DNA of 64,000 bases from an uncultured Bacteroidia bacterium (GCA_902785785.1 CADAAA010000003.1:1-64000); one strand, 5' to 3'; positions 8,357 to 19,104 are shown, counted from the first letter of the stretch. Made by a program: numbers and translations. The notes: a model not told the origin generated them from the sequence alone.

Positions 8357-10801
8357 ATGAAGCTGTCTTACAATTGGCTCAAGGACTATCTTGAGTTCGA
8401 TCTCACTCCCGCCCAGGTGGCGGATGCCATCACCTCGATAGGCATCGAGGTGGACTCGGTCGAAGAACAGGAAGAGATTCCCGGCGGTCTCGCCGGCGTA
8501 GTGGTCGCCGAAGTGCTCGAATGCGAGCCGCATCCGGATTCCGACCATCTCCATGTCACCAAGGTGGATGCCGGTAACGGCGAGCCTGTCACCGTGGTCT
8601 GCGGCGCTCCCAATGTCGCCGCCGGCCAGAAGGTGCTCTTCGCCACCCTCGGTACCGTCCTTCCCGGCGATTTCAAGATCAAGAAATCCAAGATCCGCGG
8701 TGTCGAGTCGTTCGGCATGATCTGCGCGGCCGACGAGCTCGGCATCGGCGATGACCATTCCGGCATCATGGTGCTCGAGCCCGATGCCGTCGTCGGCACC
8801 CCCGCCAAGGACTATCTGCACCTCAAGACCGAGGCCGTCATAGAGTATGAGATCACCGCCAACCGCGTAGATGCTGCATCGCACATCGGTGTCGCCCGTG
8901 ACCTTTATGCATGGCTGAGGCTCAATGATATCCCCTGCAAGTTCCATATGCCCGACGTCTCCGCTTTCCGCGAAGGCGAGGGAGAGGGGATTCCCGTCGA
9001 GGTCCTCGACTCGGAGGGCGCTCCGCGTTACACCGGCATCACCGTCAAGGGGGTGAAGGTCGGTCCTTCCCCGGAGTGGCTTCAGAAGAAGCTCATGTCC
9101 ATCGGCCACAATCCCATCAACAATGTCGTTGACATCTCCAATTTCATACTCTTCGAGATCGGCCAGCCGCTCCATACCTTCGACGCCTCCAAGATTGTGG
9201 GCGGCAAGGTCATTGTCCGCAGGGCCTTCAAGGATGAGCCCATACGCACCCTTGACGGCATCGACCGCAAACTCTGCGACCGTGATATGGTGATAGCCAA
9301 TGCCGAGGGCCCCATGTGCATCGCCGGCGTGTTCGGCGGCGAGGACTCCGGCGTGACCGAGGCTACTACCGACGTGTTCATCGAGAGTGCCTATTTCGAT
9401 CCCGGTTCCATACGCAAGACAGCCAAGAGCCAGACCCTCCAGACCGACGCATCATTCCGTTATGAGCGCGGCGCCGATCCCGAGGCTGTTCCCTTCGCCC
9501 TCAGGCGCGCCGCCCTCCTTATCCAGGAGCTGGCCGGAGGAGAAATCGTCGGCAAGGTCCAGGAGGTCTATCCCAACAGGATCGAGCGCAAGCGCATCGA
9601 ACTTGATTATGGCCGTATCCAGCGTTTCATCGGCAAGGAGATAGGGACCGAGACCATCGAGAAGATACTTGAGTACCTGAACTATGAGTTCGTTGAAAGG
9701 ACAGACGGCGGTGCAGTCGTCGCCGCGCCTACATACATGGTCGACGTTACACGTGAATGCGATGTGGTGGAAGAGATCCTCCGAATCTACGGTTACAACA
9801 ATGTCGACCTGCCGCAGCATATGAAGATGTCGGTCAACGCTTCGCCGTCACCGGATCCTGAGGCGGTCCGCAACTCCATTTCCAACTTCCTTGCTGCCAA
9901 CGGTTTCGTCGAGACCATGAACAACTCCCTCACCAAGGGAGAATATTATGACAAGCTTGAGACCTTCCCGGCTGCAGCCTGCGCCCGCGTGGTCAATCCT
10001 CTGAGCATGGACCTCAATGTCATGCGCCAGACCCTGCTTCTCGGCGGGCTTGAGGTTGTCGCTTACAATGCCAACCGCCAGACTTCTTCCATGAAGTTCT
10101 TTGAATATGGTTCTGTCTATGCCCGCAAGCCTGAGACCGAGGGCACTACCCTCGCCGGGTATGAGGAGCATCCGTGCTTCGCGTTGTTCATCACCGGTAC
10201 GCCGGACAAGTCATGGCGTAGCGAGGCCGGCAAGAGCGATTATTTCCAGCTCAAGGGCTATGTCGAGCTGTTGCTGAGGCGTTATGGAGCCAGGCTTTCC
10301 CAGATGCGTTGCACATCCGCCCCTTCCGATATCTTCTCCGAGGGCATGACGTACAGCATTCCCGGAGGACGGGAGCGTAAGCTTCTCAGCATGGGTACCG
10401 TCAATCCGGCCTTGGCCCGCCGCTTCGGTGTGAAGCAGCCGGTATTTGCCGCTGAGATCGACTGGAATGCACTGTTCGAGCTTGTCAAGCGCGACAAGGT
10501 CGCTTTCAAGGAGCTTCCCAAGTTCCCTGAGGTCCGCCGTGACCTGGCCCTTCTCCTGGATGAAGATGTCAAGTATGCTGACCTCCAGGCCAGCGCGGAG
10601 CGTGTCGCAAAGAAGCTCCTCAAGCAGGTCACCCTGTTCGACGTTTACCGTGGGGACAAGATCCCTGCCGGAAAGAAGCAGTATGCCTTGGGCTTCGTGC
10701 TCCAGGATACGGAGAAAACCCTGACCGACGCCGATGTAGAGCGTGTCATGGACAAGCTCCTTTCCACGTTCACCAACGAATTCGGAGCTGTCCTGCGCTA
10801 G
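8357..10801 (+). CDS. pheT: Phenylalanyl-tRNA synthetase beta subunit
   Basis: Beta chain of the heterotetrameric PheRS. The 814-residue protein shows 'MKLSYNWLKDYL' at the start, a tRNA-binding OB domain (about 40-150, 'HPDSDHLHVTKVDAG'), the B3/B4 editing domain with 'ANRVDAASHIGVARDL', the B5 domain, a class II-like core, and a C-terminal anticodon-binding FDX-ACB domain ('KFPEVRRDLALLLDEDVKYADL'). pheS is not in this window, a frequent split arrangement. The DUF4296 gene starts one base after the stop. Confidence 0.97.
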   Translation: MKLSYNWLKDYLEFDLTPAQVADAITSIGIEVDSVEEQEEIPGGLAGVVVAEVLECEPHPDSDHLHVTKVDAGNGEPVTVVCGAPNVAAGQKVLFATLGTVLPGDFKIKKSKIRGVESFGMICAADELGIGDDHSGIMVLEPDAVVGTPAKDYLHLKTEAVIEYEITANRVDAASHIGVARDLYAWLRLNDIPCKFHMPDVSAFREGEGEGIPVEVLDSEGAPRYTGITVKGVKVGPSPEWLQKKLMSIGHNPINNVVDISNFILFEIGQPLHTFDASKIVGGKVIVRRAFKDEPIRTLDGIDRKLCDRDMVIANAEGPMCIAGVFGGEDSGVTEATTDVFIESAYFDPGSIRKTAKSQTLQTDASFRYERGADPEAVPFALRRAALLIQELAGGEIVGKVQEVYPNRIERKRIELDYGRIQRFIGKEIGTETIEKILEYLNYEFVERTDGGAVVAAPTYMVDVTRECDVVEEILRIYGYNNVDLPQHMKMSVNASPSPDPEAVRNSISNFLAANGFVETMNNSLTKGEYYDKLETFPAAACARVVNPLSMDLNVMRQTLLLGGLEVVAYNANRQTSSMKFFEYGSVYARKPETEGTTLAGYEEHPCFALFITGTPDKSWRSEAGKSDYFQLKGYVELLLRRYGARLSQMRCTSAPSDIFSEGMTYSIPGGRERKLLSMGTVNPALARRFGVKQPVFAAEIDWNALFELVKRDKVAFKELPKFPEVRRDLALLLDEDVKYADLQASAERVAKKLLKQVTLFDVYRGDKIPAGKKQYALGFVLQDTEKTLTDADVERVMDKLLSTFTNEFGAVLR

Positions 10802-10802
10802 T

Positions 10803-11297
10803 ATGGAAAGGTTCATCCGGATTGTCCTTGCGGTCCTGGTTTCGGCCGTCTGTCTCTGCTCCTGCGGCAGGGACGGGAAGGTCATACCCAGGTCCAAGCT
10901 TTCAAGGATCTATGCCGAGATGTTCCTTGCCGACGCGTGGTTGAACACCGCTCCCATGGAGGCCAAGGAGCGGGCTGACACCATGGCTTTCTATGAGCCT
11001 ATCTTTGAGAAATACGGCTATACCGTAGAGGATTACTGGGCAAGCGTATCGTATTACCTTCAGGACCCCGACCGTTTCTCCCGGATACTGAACAAGTCCA
11101 ATGTCATGCTTGAGACCGAGTTCAATGCGCTTGAGAAGCAGCGGCAGGCCGCGTTTGATGCCGCCTCCAATTCGGGAACCCGTATCAAGCCTAAGCTGTT
11201 CCATCCCGTATACGGGGTTGACGGCGCTCCCATAGATCCCGGTGCTCCCGCACTTGTCAAAGCGACTCCTAAACGTTTGGTAGATCGTTCGTTATGA
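10803..11297 (+). CDS. DUF4296 lipoprotein
   Basis: A 164-residue predicted lipoprotein: hydrophobic N-terminus 'FIRIVLAVLVSAVCLCSCG' with a lipobox cysteine near residue 21. The middle 'LSRIYAEMFLADAWL' and 'FEKYGYTVEDYWASVSYYLQDPDRFSRIL' are characteristic of Bacteroidetes DUF4296. Function unknown. ATG at 10803 lies one base after the pheT stop, and the gene overlaps the following radical SAM gene by 4 bases (ATGA), so all three are probably translationally coupled. Confidence 0.85.
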   Translation: MERFIRIVLAVLVSAVCLCSCGRDGKVIPRSKLSRIYAEMFLADAWLNTAPMEAKERADTMAFYEPIFEKYGYTVEDYWASVSYYLQDPDRFSRILNKSNVMLETEFNALEKQRQAAFDAASNSGTRIKPKLFHPVYGVDGAPIDPGAPALVKATPKRLVDRSL

Positions 11298-12049
11298 TGC
11301 GTGAAGAGATAGTATTCGGGCCCATCCACAGCCGTCGCCTCGGGTCATCGCTCGGCATAAACGTCCTGCCGGAAAAGGGTAAACTGTGCAATTTCGACTG
11401 CATCTACTGCGAGTGCGGATGGAACCGTGACGGACGTGGAGACACACGCCTGCCATCTTCCTCAGACCTTCACAATGCTTTGGAAGCCAAGCTTTCCACC
11501 TGTGCCCGGGATGGGATCGGGATAGACTCCATAACCTTCTCCGGTGACGGAGAACCTACGCTCAACCCCGATTTCCCCGAGATGGTGGACATTACGCTTG
11601 AGCTTCGCGACCGATATTTTCCTGCCGCCCGGGTGTCCGTGCTTTCCAATGCAACGATGGTACACAAGGACGCTGTATTCAATGCCCTGCGCAAGGTCGA
11701 CAATCCAATTCTCAAGCTGGATGCTCCTACAACGGAGCTTGCCAGGCTCATCAACCGTCCTGCTCCAGGATACCGGGTTGAGGATATAGTTGAGGCCCTC
11801 AAACGTTTCGAGGGAGATTTCGTGCTCCAGACCATGTTCCTCAGGAGTGACGGTTTCGATTCTTCCGCACCCGAGGTCATCCGTGGCTGGATGGACATAG
11901 TCCGGACCCTCCGTCCGCGTGAGATCATGGTCTATACCATAGACCGGGCGACTCCGCAGGCAGGGCTGTTAAAATTCACGGTCGGGGAGATGCGTGAACT
12001 GCTCGCCCCCTTGGCCGAAGAAGGATTCAATTTGCAGATAAGAGGATAA
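11294..12049 (+). CDS. Radical SAM protein (COG0731-like)
   Basis: A 251-residue radical SAM enzyme of unknown substrate. The 4Fe-4S/SAM motif CxxxCxxC is 'CNFDCIYC' (Cys 32, 36, 39), preceded by 'FGPIHSRRLGSSLGINVLP', which is typical of the COG0731 group. 'TFSGDGEPTLNPDF' near residue 80 is the usual GGEP-like SAM contact. Relatives of this group have been compared with TYW1-type tRNA wybutosine enzymes, but the extra domains are absent and I do not assign that function. It overlaps the DUF4296 gene by ATGA and is followed by deoC after 14 bases. Confidence 0.87.
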   Translation: MMREEIVFGPIHSRRLGSSLGINVLPEKGKLCNFDCIYCECGWNRDGRGDTRLPSSSDLHNALEAKLSTCARDGIGIDSITFSGDGEPTLNPDFPEMVDITLELRDRYFPAARVSVLSNATMVHKDAVFNALRKVDNPILKLDAPTTELARLINRPAPGYRVEDIVEALKRFEGDFVLQTMFLRSDGFDSSAPEVIRGWMDIVRTLRPREIMVYTIDRATPQAGLLKFTVGEMRELLAPLAEEGFNLQIRG

Positions 12050-12063
12050 TCATTCTATACATT

Positions 12064-12957
12064 ATGGATACATTGTGCAAGAAATACGGGTATACCCCGG
12101 ACAAAGAGAAGATTGACAGAAGCCTTGAAATCATCGCCGCCAATCTTGAGAACGTCATCTCTCCCGATGTCCTGAAGGAGTGTTTCTCCATCATGGACGT
12201 TACGACCCTGCACACCGATGATACGGTCGCTTCCGTATCCCGTCTGGTGGACAAGGTCAATTCTTTGGCGAAGGATTTCCCGGAGTACCCGCGTCCGGCA
12301 TCCGTCTGTGTATATCCCAATTTCGCCTCGGTCGTCGCTGAGCGCCGTGCTGATCCCCGGGTTCACGTCACGGCGGTCTCGAGCTGTTTCCCTACGGCCC
12401 AGAGTTTCCTCGAGGTGAAGGTGCGCGAGTGTGAACTCGCCGTGGAGGCAGGTGCTGACGAGATTGATATCGTCCTGGCACTCAATTCTTTCCTTGCCGG
12501 TGACTACGACTCCGCATCCCGCGAGATCCGCGAGATGAAGGCTGCGGTCGACCGCAAGGCTGCCGAGGCCGGACGCACCGTGATACTCAAGGTCATCCTT
12601 GAGACCGGACTCCTTGTGACACCCGAGAAGATCGCTGAGGCATCCTTCCTTGCCATGGAGGCAGGGGCGGATTTCATCAAGACCTCGACGGGCAAGGTCA
12701 GCGTCAACGCTACACCGGTGTCGGCCTATGTCATGTGCGAATGCATCAAGGCATTCTATGAAAAGACCGGCCGCAAGGTCGGTTTCAAGGCTGCCGGAGG
12801 CATTTCCAATGCCATGGATGCCGTATGCTATTACTCGATCGTTTCTTCAGTGCTTGGCCGCGAATGGCTTGACAGCCGCTATTTCCGCTTCGGAGTCAGC
12901 CGTCTGGCCAACGCCCTCATGTCCGCCATCGAACAGAAGACGGTCAACGTGTTCTGA
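12064..12957 (+). CDS. deoC: Deoxyribose-phosphate aldolase
   Basis: Cleaves 2-deoxyribose-5-phosphate to glyceraldehyde-3-phosphate and acetaldehyde in deoxynucleoside catabolism. The class I aldolase core shows 'CVYPNFASV', 'EIDIVLALNSFLAGDY', 'VILKVILETGLL' and 'ADFIKTSTGKVSVNATPVSA', with the Schiff-base lysine near residue 206, then 'VGFKAAGGISNAMDA'. At 297 residues it is about 40 longer than E. coli DeoC because of an N-terminal extension seen in other Bacteroidetes versions. A strong bidirectional terminator follows. Confidence 0.95.
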   Translation: MDTLCKKYGYTPDKEKIDRSLEIIAANLENVISPDVLKECFSIMDVTTLHTDDTVASVSRLVDKVNSLAKDFPEYPRPASVCVYPNFASVVAERRADPRVHVTAVSSCFPTAQSFLEVKVRECELAVEAGADEIDIVLALNSFLAGDYDSASREIREMKAAVDRKAAEAGRTVILKVILETGLLVTPEKIAEASFLAMEAGADFIKTSTGKVSVNATPVSAYVMCECIKAFYEKTGRKVGFKAAGGISNAMDAVCYYSIVSSVLGREWLDSRYFRFGVSRLANALMSAIEQKTVNVF

Positions 12958-12991
12958 TTTTTCCCGGTTTTTGACCGGAAGTGATTGAATA

Positions 12992-13026
12992 AACCGGCCC
13001 TGCACATCGCTGCAGGGCCGGTTTTC
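12992..13026. terminator. Bidirectional intrinsic terminator after deoC
   Basis: A perfect 11-bp stem CCGGCCCTGCA (12994-13004) / TGCAGGGCCGG (13011-13021) with a CATCGC loop, extended by A-T pairs and followed by TTTT. It closes the pheT-deoC transcript. Confidence 0.88.
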
Positions 13027-13104
13027 CATTTTAAGCATTTCCTTTTTGTGAACATGGATGATTCTTTGTCACTTTGCAACAGGAAAACATATGGAACTTG
13101 GACT

Positions 13105-14679
13105 ATGAAAACTTCTTTGCAATTCCTGATGCCCGTCATCGCCCTGTGCGCGTGCTCCGCCCTTGACGACGGAGCCGCGCCCGGGGCATCGGTGACGGCG
13201 GAGAATGTGCCGCACGACATGATCGTGCTCGGCGACCGCCTGGAGGATCCGTACTCAGTATCCAACATAGAGGCGGCGCTGGTCTCACTCTATCCCTCCA
13301 AGGCCGGGCGCATAGACCTGAAACCTACCGACATCTATGTCCGTTTCCTTCCCAGGAACGAGACGGAGTACGACAGTCTGGTCTCTTCTGGGATCCATCT
13401 TACGGACCATCCACTTGACTATGAGATAGTCAGGGAGGGAGACTATTACCATGACCCGGCGCTGGACGAGGACGCCATCACCTGGCAATATGCCGTCTTG
13501 AAACCGGATTTCAACATCCCGAAGGGTATTCCTTATGAACTGCTGGATGAGTGCTATATATCCGATGCCGCCGTGACCCGCGCAGAGGATATCGACTGGG
13601 AGGCGGTGGAACAGGAGGCTTTCCGGCTGACGGGCAACGATGCGCTGCTGCCGCCTCCTGTACGGGGCGGAAAGACCAGCGCCAAGCCCTCGGGCCGCCT
13701 GCTCGTCGTCGACGGACGCGTGGAGGGCGAAGGAGAAGGCATAGCCGGAGTCAAGGTCTCTTGCAACACTTTCGTGAAATTCGCCCACGCATATACTGAT
13801 TCCCAGGGGTACTACGCCATGGACAGGGAATTCTCGACCGAACTGCGCTACCGCATCGTATTCCAGAACGAGAAGGGCTTCGGGATAGGCCTGAACAAGA
13901 TACTTGTCCCGGCATCGTCGTCGACGCTGGGCAAGGCCGGCCCGGAGGGTGTAAGCCTCACCGTCGACAAGGACTCGGACCGCAGGCTTTTCACCCGCTC
14001 GGTGGTCAACAATGCTGCCTGGAACTACTTCGAGTCCTGCTCAGAGCGGGACAGGAAGATCCTCCCGCCTCCCGCCAACACCAGGATCTGGCTGTTCCAG
14101 GCGCTTGACGTATGCAGTACTCCCATGCTCCAGCAGGGTGTGCTCATTGATGACACTGCCATAGGCAATTTCCTCGGCGATTTCAGGAAGACCGTCAAGA
14201 TGTTCCTCCCGGACATCACGCTGGGAGTCAAGGATATCGAGGATTATTCCACACTCTATGCGGGGACGGTACACGAACTCGCCCATGCCAGCCATTTCGC
14301 GCAGGTGGGTAAGGAATACTGGAATGAATACATTTCCTATGTCCTGCGTTCATTCGCCGAATCGGGCGGGCGCATGTACGGTCTTGGAGCAGGAGAAGGT
14401 TCGGGGCACTGTGAAGTAGGTGAGATGTGGGGCTACTATGTCCAGAACCGCATGTACAAGGAACGCTATGGCGACGATGCGCATACTTTCGGCACTTCAT
14501 ACTGGTTCCGACCGCATGTCCTGCTGTATCTGGACGAACGCGGTATCAACCGCTCCGGCATCTTCAAGGCATTGCAGCCGGAAGTGACCGACAAAAAACT
14601 GCTTCAGGACAAACTCAGAAGCCTGTACCCGGAATACGGTACCATCATAGGGCAGGCTTTTGAAAGATATGACGATTGA
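13105..14679 (+). CDS. Secreted lipoprotein with HELAH zinc-protease-like motif
   Basis: A 524-residue predicted lipoprotein ('LMPVIALCACSALDDG', lipobox Cys near 18). I do not recognise the family as a whole. A carboxypeptidase-regulatory-like stretch ('VEGEGEGIAGVKVSCNTFVKFAHAYTD', split here) lies near residues 210-260. The C-terminal third has 'HELAHASHF' (His390, Glu391, His394) and, 46 residues on, 'GEMWGYYVQN' (Glu440). This spacing would suit a gluzincin-type metallopeptidase with Glu as third zinc ligand. The DUF3575-like gene follows after 3 bases. The ATG at 13105 is chosen over in-frame upstream codons because it gives the lipoprotein signal. Peptidase activity is inferred from the motif only. 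Confidence 0.72.
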   Translation: MKTSLQFLMPVIALCACSALDDGAAPGASVTAENVPHDMIVLGDRLEDPYSVSNIEAALVSLYPSKAGRIDLKPTDIYVRFLPRNETEYDSLVSSGIHLTDHPLDYEIVREGDYYHDPALDEDAITWQYAVLKPDFNIPKGIPYELLDECYISDAAVTRAEDIDWEAVEQEAFRLTGNDALLPPPVRGGKTSAKPSGRLLVVDGRVEGEGEGIAGVKVSCNTFVKFAHAYTDSQGYYAMDREFSTELRYRIVFQNEKGFGIGLNKILVPASSSTLGKAGPEGVSLTVDKDSDRRLFTRSVVNNAAWNYFESCSERDRKILPPPANTRIWLFQALDVCSTPMLQQGVLIDDTAIGNFLGDFRKTVKMFLPDITLGVKDIEDYSTLYAGTVHELAHASHFAQVGKEYWNEYISYVLRSFAESGGRMYGLGAGEGSGHCEVGEMWGYYVQNRMYKERYGDDAHTFGTSYWFRPHVLLYLDERGINRSGIFKALQPEVTDKKLLQDKLRSLYPEYGTIIGQAFERYDD

Positions 14680-14682
14680 ACC

Positions 14683-15246
14683 ATGAAACACTTCAGATTG
14701 CTTTTGACGATCCTGCCGCTTTTGCTTTGCGGCAGGGGTTTTGCCCAGGAACTGTCCCTTTCTACCAATGTCCTGGACTATGTGGATCTCGGGACCATGA
14801 ACCTTGACGCCGCCTGGGGTTTTGCAAGACACTGGTCGGCCCATCTCGGCGTGCGCTACAATCCTTTCACCTTCCCCGGAAGGGAAGGGGTGGCCGACCA
14901 GATGCAGGCGCGTCAGCGCACGGTGTCCCTTGGCGGGCGTTATTGGCCATGGCATATCCATTCAGGCTGGTGGCTGTCAGGAAAGGCCCAGTATCAGGAA
15001 TACAACAGGGGAGGACTGACAGAGCCGGAGACTTCCGAAGGGGACCGTATCGGAGGAAGCCTGGGTGGAGGATATACGTACATGCTGTCTCCAAGCCTGA
15101 ACCTTGAGATCGGGGCCGGGGTATGGGCCGGTTACGAACGCTATACCACCTATGCCTGTCCTGAATGCGGTAGGGTCGTAGGCCAGGGAGAACGCCGTTT
15201 CGTGCTCCCGAACGACTTCCTGCTCGGTCTCGTATATGTCTTCTAG
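14683..15246 (+). CDS. DUF3575-like outer membrane protein
   Basis: A 187-residue exported protein with signal peptide 'FRLLLTILPLLLCGRGFAQE'. 'LSTNVLDYVDLGTMNLDAAWGFARHWS' followed by alternating hydrophobic strands and a final aromatic 'LGLVYVF' suggests a small outer membrane beta-barrel of the DUF3575 type, a family often next to Mfa2-like genes. Near residue 159 an extracellular-loop-like segment holds 'CPECG', a CxxC pair unusual for a barrel loop. It starts 3 bases after the zinc lipoprotein gene and overlaps the next gene by 11 bases, so the three form one operon. Confidence 0.7.
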   Translation: MKHFRLLLTILPLLLCGRGFAQELSLSTNVLDYVDLGTMNLDAAWGFARHWSAHLGVRYNPFTFPGREGVADQMQARQRTVSLGGRYWPWHIHSGWWLSGKAQYQEYNRGGLTEPETSEGDRIGGSLGGGYTYMLSPSLNLEIGAGVWAGYERYTTYACPECGRVVGQGERRFVLPNDFLLGLVYVF

Positions 15247-16063
15247 GTCGTGGACCGTACCGGCGGTTCCGGTGAATGCTGCTGCGGTGCTGTGCGCCAT
15301 TCTGCTTCTCTCGTGCTCGGTCAAGGAGGACAGGACGGAATGCCCTTGCTTCCTCACACTTGACCTGGGAGGGATCGAGACGGCCGCACTGATGCATCAG
15401 GGATTGGATTCACTTGTGGTTGGGGTAGTAGCCGGAACGGATTTCTACGAGAAGGCTGGTCTCGCCCTGAGAGACAATGTGCAGGAGTACAATCTGGCAG
15501 TCCCGAAGGAACAGGTGGACGTGATGGTCGCTTGTGGGATAGGACGCGGAGGGCTCTCTGCCGGAGGTTTTAAGATCCCGGAAGGAGATGAATGCCCGGC
15601 TGTCTACCTGTTCACGGACTCCTTCATGGCTGATGAGGGTGAGTTGCGTCGTACCGTCTCCCTTCACAAGGACTACTGCGTACTCTCGGTGAGCATGAAG
15701 ACATCCTACAATGCCCATGCGAGACCCTACCGCATCCATCTGGAAGGGAATGTCTCCGGTTGTTTGATGGACGGGTCGCCGGCGGAGGGGTTTTTCAGTT
15801 GCTTTTCTTCCCCTTCTTCCGGCGGCCTGTGCCATCTGAACATCCCAAGGCAGCGCGACGGCTCGCTGATGCTTGAGGTCCACTTCCAGGATTCCGGGGA
15901 GATCCGGAGTTTTCCGGTAGGGGAGTACATCCTCGAAAGCGGTTATGACTGGAGCGCTCCTGACTTGGAGGATATCCGGTTGGAGATGGATTTCTCAAGG
16001 TCCGGACTGACGTTCAACATCTCCGGTTGGAAGAAAACCCTGACGTTTGAAATAACTTTTTAG
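15236..16063 (+). CDS. FimB/Mfa2-family lipoprotein
   Basis: A 275-residue lipoprotein with 'VLCAILLLSCSVKEDRTECPCFLTL': lipobox Cys followed by the KEDR..CPC signature of FimB/Mfa2-family fimbrial anchor or accessory subunits. Downstream 'VSLHKDYCVLSVSM', 'FPVGEYILESGYDWSAPDLEDI' and 'DFSRSGLTFNISGWKKTLTFEI' also match that family. In known systems the protein anchors or caps a Mfa1/FimA-type fimbria. No fimbrillin gene is next to it here, so the partner is either elsewhere or the upstream proteins replace it. The start overlaps the DUF3575-like stop by 11 bases. Confidence 0.82.
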   Translation: MSSRSWTVPAVPVNAAAVLCAILLLSCSVKEDRTECPCFLTLDLGGIETAALMHQGLDSLVVGVVAGTDFYEKAGLALRDNVQEYNLAVPKEQVDVMVACGIGRGGLSAGGFKIPEGDECPAVYLFTDSFMADEGELRRTVSLHKDYCVLSVSMKTSYNAHARPYRIHLEGNVSGCLMDGSPAEGFFSCFSSPSSGGLCHLNIPRQRDGSLMLEVHFQDSGEIRSFPVGEYILESGYDWSAPDLEDIRLEMDFSRSGLTFNISGWKKTLTFEITF

Positions 16064-16068
16064 GATTC

Positions 16069-16098
16069 TTGGTAATTCCGAAAGTTTTCGTAAATTTG
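16069..16098 (+). promoter_or_regulatory. Promoter of tRNA-Leu
   Basis: TTG at 16069-16071, 19 bases, then TAAATTTG at 16091-16098, a full match to the Bacteroidetes -33/-7 pattern, 14 bases upstream of the tRNA. Confidence 0.8.
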
Positions 16099-16112
16099 CA
16101 GTCCACTTCTGA

Positions 16113-16195
16113 GCGCGGGTGGCGGAATGGTAGACGCGCTAGTTTCAGGAGCTAGTGCTGTAAAAGGCGTGTGAGTTCGAGTCTCATCCCGCGCA
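16113..16195 (+). tRNA. tRNA-Leu (anticodon CAG)
   Basis: Acceptor GCGCGGG (16113-16119) pairs with CCCGCGC (16188-16194). The anticodon loop TTCAGGA gives CAG, reading CUG. A long class II variable arm (TGCTGTAAAAGGCGT region) precedes the T arm 'gagttcgagtctc'. CCA is not encoded. It is flanked by its own promoter and terminator. Confidence 0.96.
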
Positions 16196-16198
16196 CAA

Positions 16199-16231
16199 AA
16201 CAGGTCCCAGATTATTCTGGGACCTGTTTTT
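16199..16231. terminator. Terminator after tRNA-Leu
   Basis: CAGGTCCCAG (16201-16210) / CTGGGACCTG (16217-16226) with loop ATTATT and five T. Flanking A-run on the other side lets it also end the convergent dehydrogenase transcript. Confidence 0.88.
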
Positions 16232-16232
16232 A

Positions 16233-17165
16233 TTATACTCCGAAAGTGTCGCGGATGTTCGCGGCGATGGCGGATACCAGACGGGTGCGGGCTTCGACGC
16301 TTGCCCAGGCCGTGTGCGGGGTGAAGCGGAACTTTTCCGGGTGCCTGGTGTGCAGGAGCGGGTTATCGGCAGGGAGCGGCTCGCGTACGTAGACGTCCAG
16401 CGCTGCACCGCCGATGCGGCCGTCGTCGACGGCCTGCGCGAGCGCGGCCTCGTCGATGATGCCGCCCCGGCCCATGTTGACAATGAAGGCAGTCGGCTTC
16501 ATGAGAGACAATTCCTTCGCGCCGACCAGTCCGGCAGTACGCTCATTGTAAGGGGCATGTATGCTGATCACATCGGCTGTCGCCATGAGTTCGTCAAGGG
16601 GCAGGCTCGGATAATCCTTGTTGTGGGAAGTTCCTGACGTAGAGTAATATACCACCTTCATCCCGAATGCTTCCGCCACATGCGCCACCTTCGTGCCTAT
16701 CGTTCCCAGTCCGATGATGCCCATGGTCTTGCCGGTCAGCTCGTAGAACGGCCGGCTCAGGTCTGTAAAGATGGGACCGGCGGAATAGCCGCCTCCTTTC
16801 ACGGCTCCGTCGAAATAAGGACCGTTCCCGGCAAGGGACAGGATGTGCATGAAGGTCTCCTGAACGACTGAATCGGTGGAGTATCCCGCAACATTCTTTA
16901 CGGGTATGCCCCGCGCTTCCGCAGCCTTCAGGTCGATATTGTTTACGCCGGTAGCCGCTTCACAGATGAGACGCAGTGCGGGTGCCGCCGCTATCAGTTC
17001 TGCATCGACTACTATCTTGTTGATGATCAGTACTTCACAGTCTTCGACACGCTTCAGCGCCTCCTCGTGGGTCGAGGTGGGGAAACATACCAGCTCTCCA
17101 AGGGCTGCAATCTCATCCAACGGAGTGTCGCCTACGGTCGAGGCATCCAAAAATACGATTTTCAT
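16233..17165 (-). CDS. D-isomer-specific 2-hydroxyacid dehydrogenase
   Basis: A 310-residue NAD(P)-dependent oxidoreductase of the D-2-hydroxyacid family. The Rossmann motif 'GIIGLGTIG' is near residue 150. The catalytic set appears as Arg in 'NMGRGGIIDEAALAQA', Glu in the 'DVYVREPLPADNPLL' region and His in 'FTPHTAWASVEAR'. Substrate could be hydroxypyruvate/glycerate or a 2-oxoacid such as pyruvate; the sequence does not settle it. It is a single-gene minus-strand unit convergent with tRNA-Leu and divergent from typA. Confidence 0.9.
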   Translation of the reverse strand: MKIVFLDASTVGDTPLDEIAALGELVCFPTSTHEEALKRVEDCEVLIINKIVVDAELIAAAPALRLICEAATGVNNIDLKAAEARGIPVKNVAGYSTDSVVQETFMHILSLAGNGPYFDGAVKGGGYSAGPIFTDLSRPFYELTGKTMGIIGLGTIGTKVAHVAEAFGMKVVYYSTSGTSHNKDYPSLPLDELMATADVISIHAPYNERTAGLVGAKELSLMKPTAFIVNMGRGGIIDEAALAQAVDDGRIGGAALDVYVREPLPADNPLLHTRHPEKFRFTPHTAWASVEARTRLVSAIAANIRDTFGV

Positions 17166-17272
17166 GACATCAAGTATTGTGATCTACACAAAAATAAAAC
17201 AAAAAATTCGTATTGTGCCTGAAAAAGCGTAATTTTGCAAGATTCAGTTAGTTTAGTAGTTCAGATTTGATT

Positions 17273-19074
<1,802 letters not shown>

Positions 19075-19081
<7 letters not shown>

Positions 19082-19104
19082 TAGGAAATTTTTTACTAAC
19101 TTTG
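19075..19104 (+). promoter_or_regulatory. Promoter-like element overlapping the typA stop and DUF177 start
   Basis: TTG at 19075-19077, 19 bases, TAACTTTG at 19097-19104, a full match to the Bacteroidetes promoter pattern. Transcription would begin near 19110, downstream of the best-placed DUF177 start codon (TTG 19102), so either the gene starts further in or this promoter serves mainly rpmF. Confidence 0.6.
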
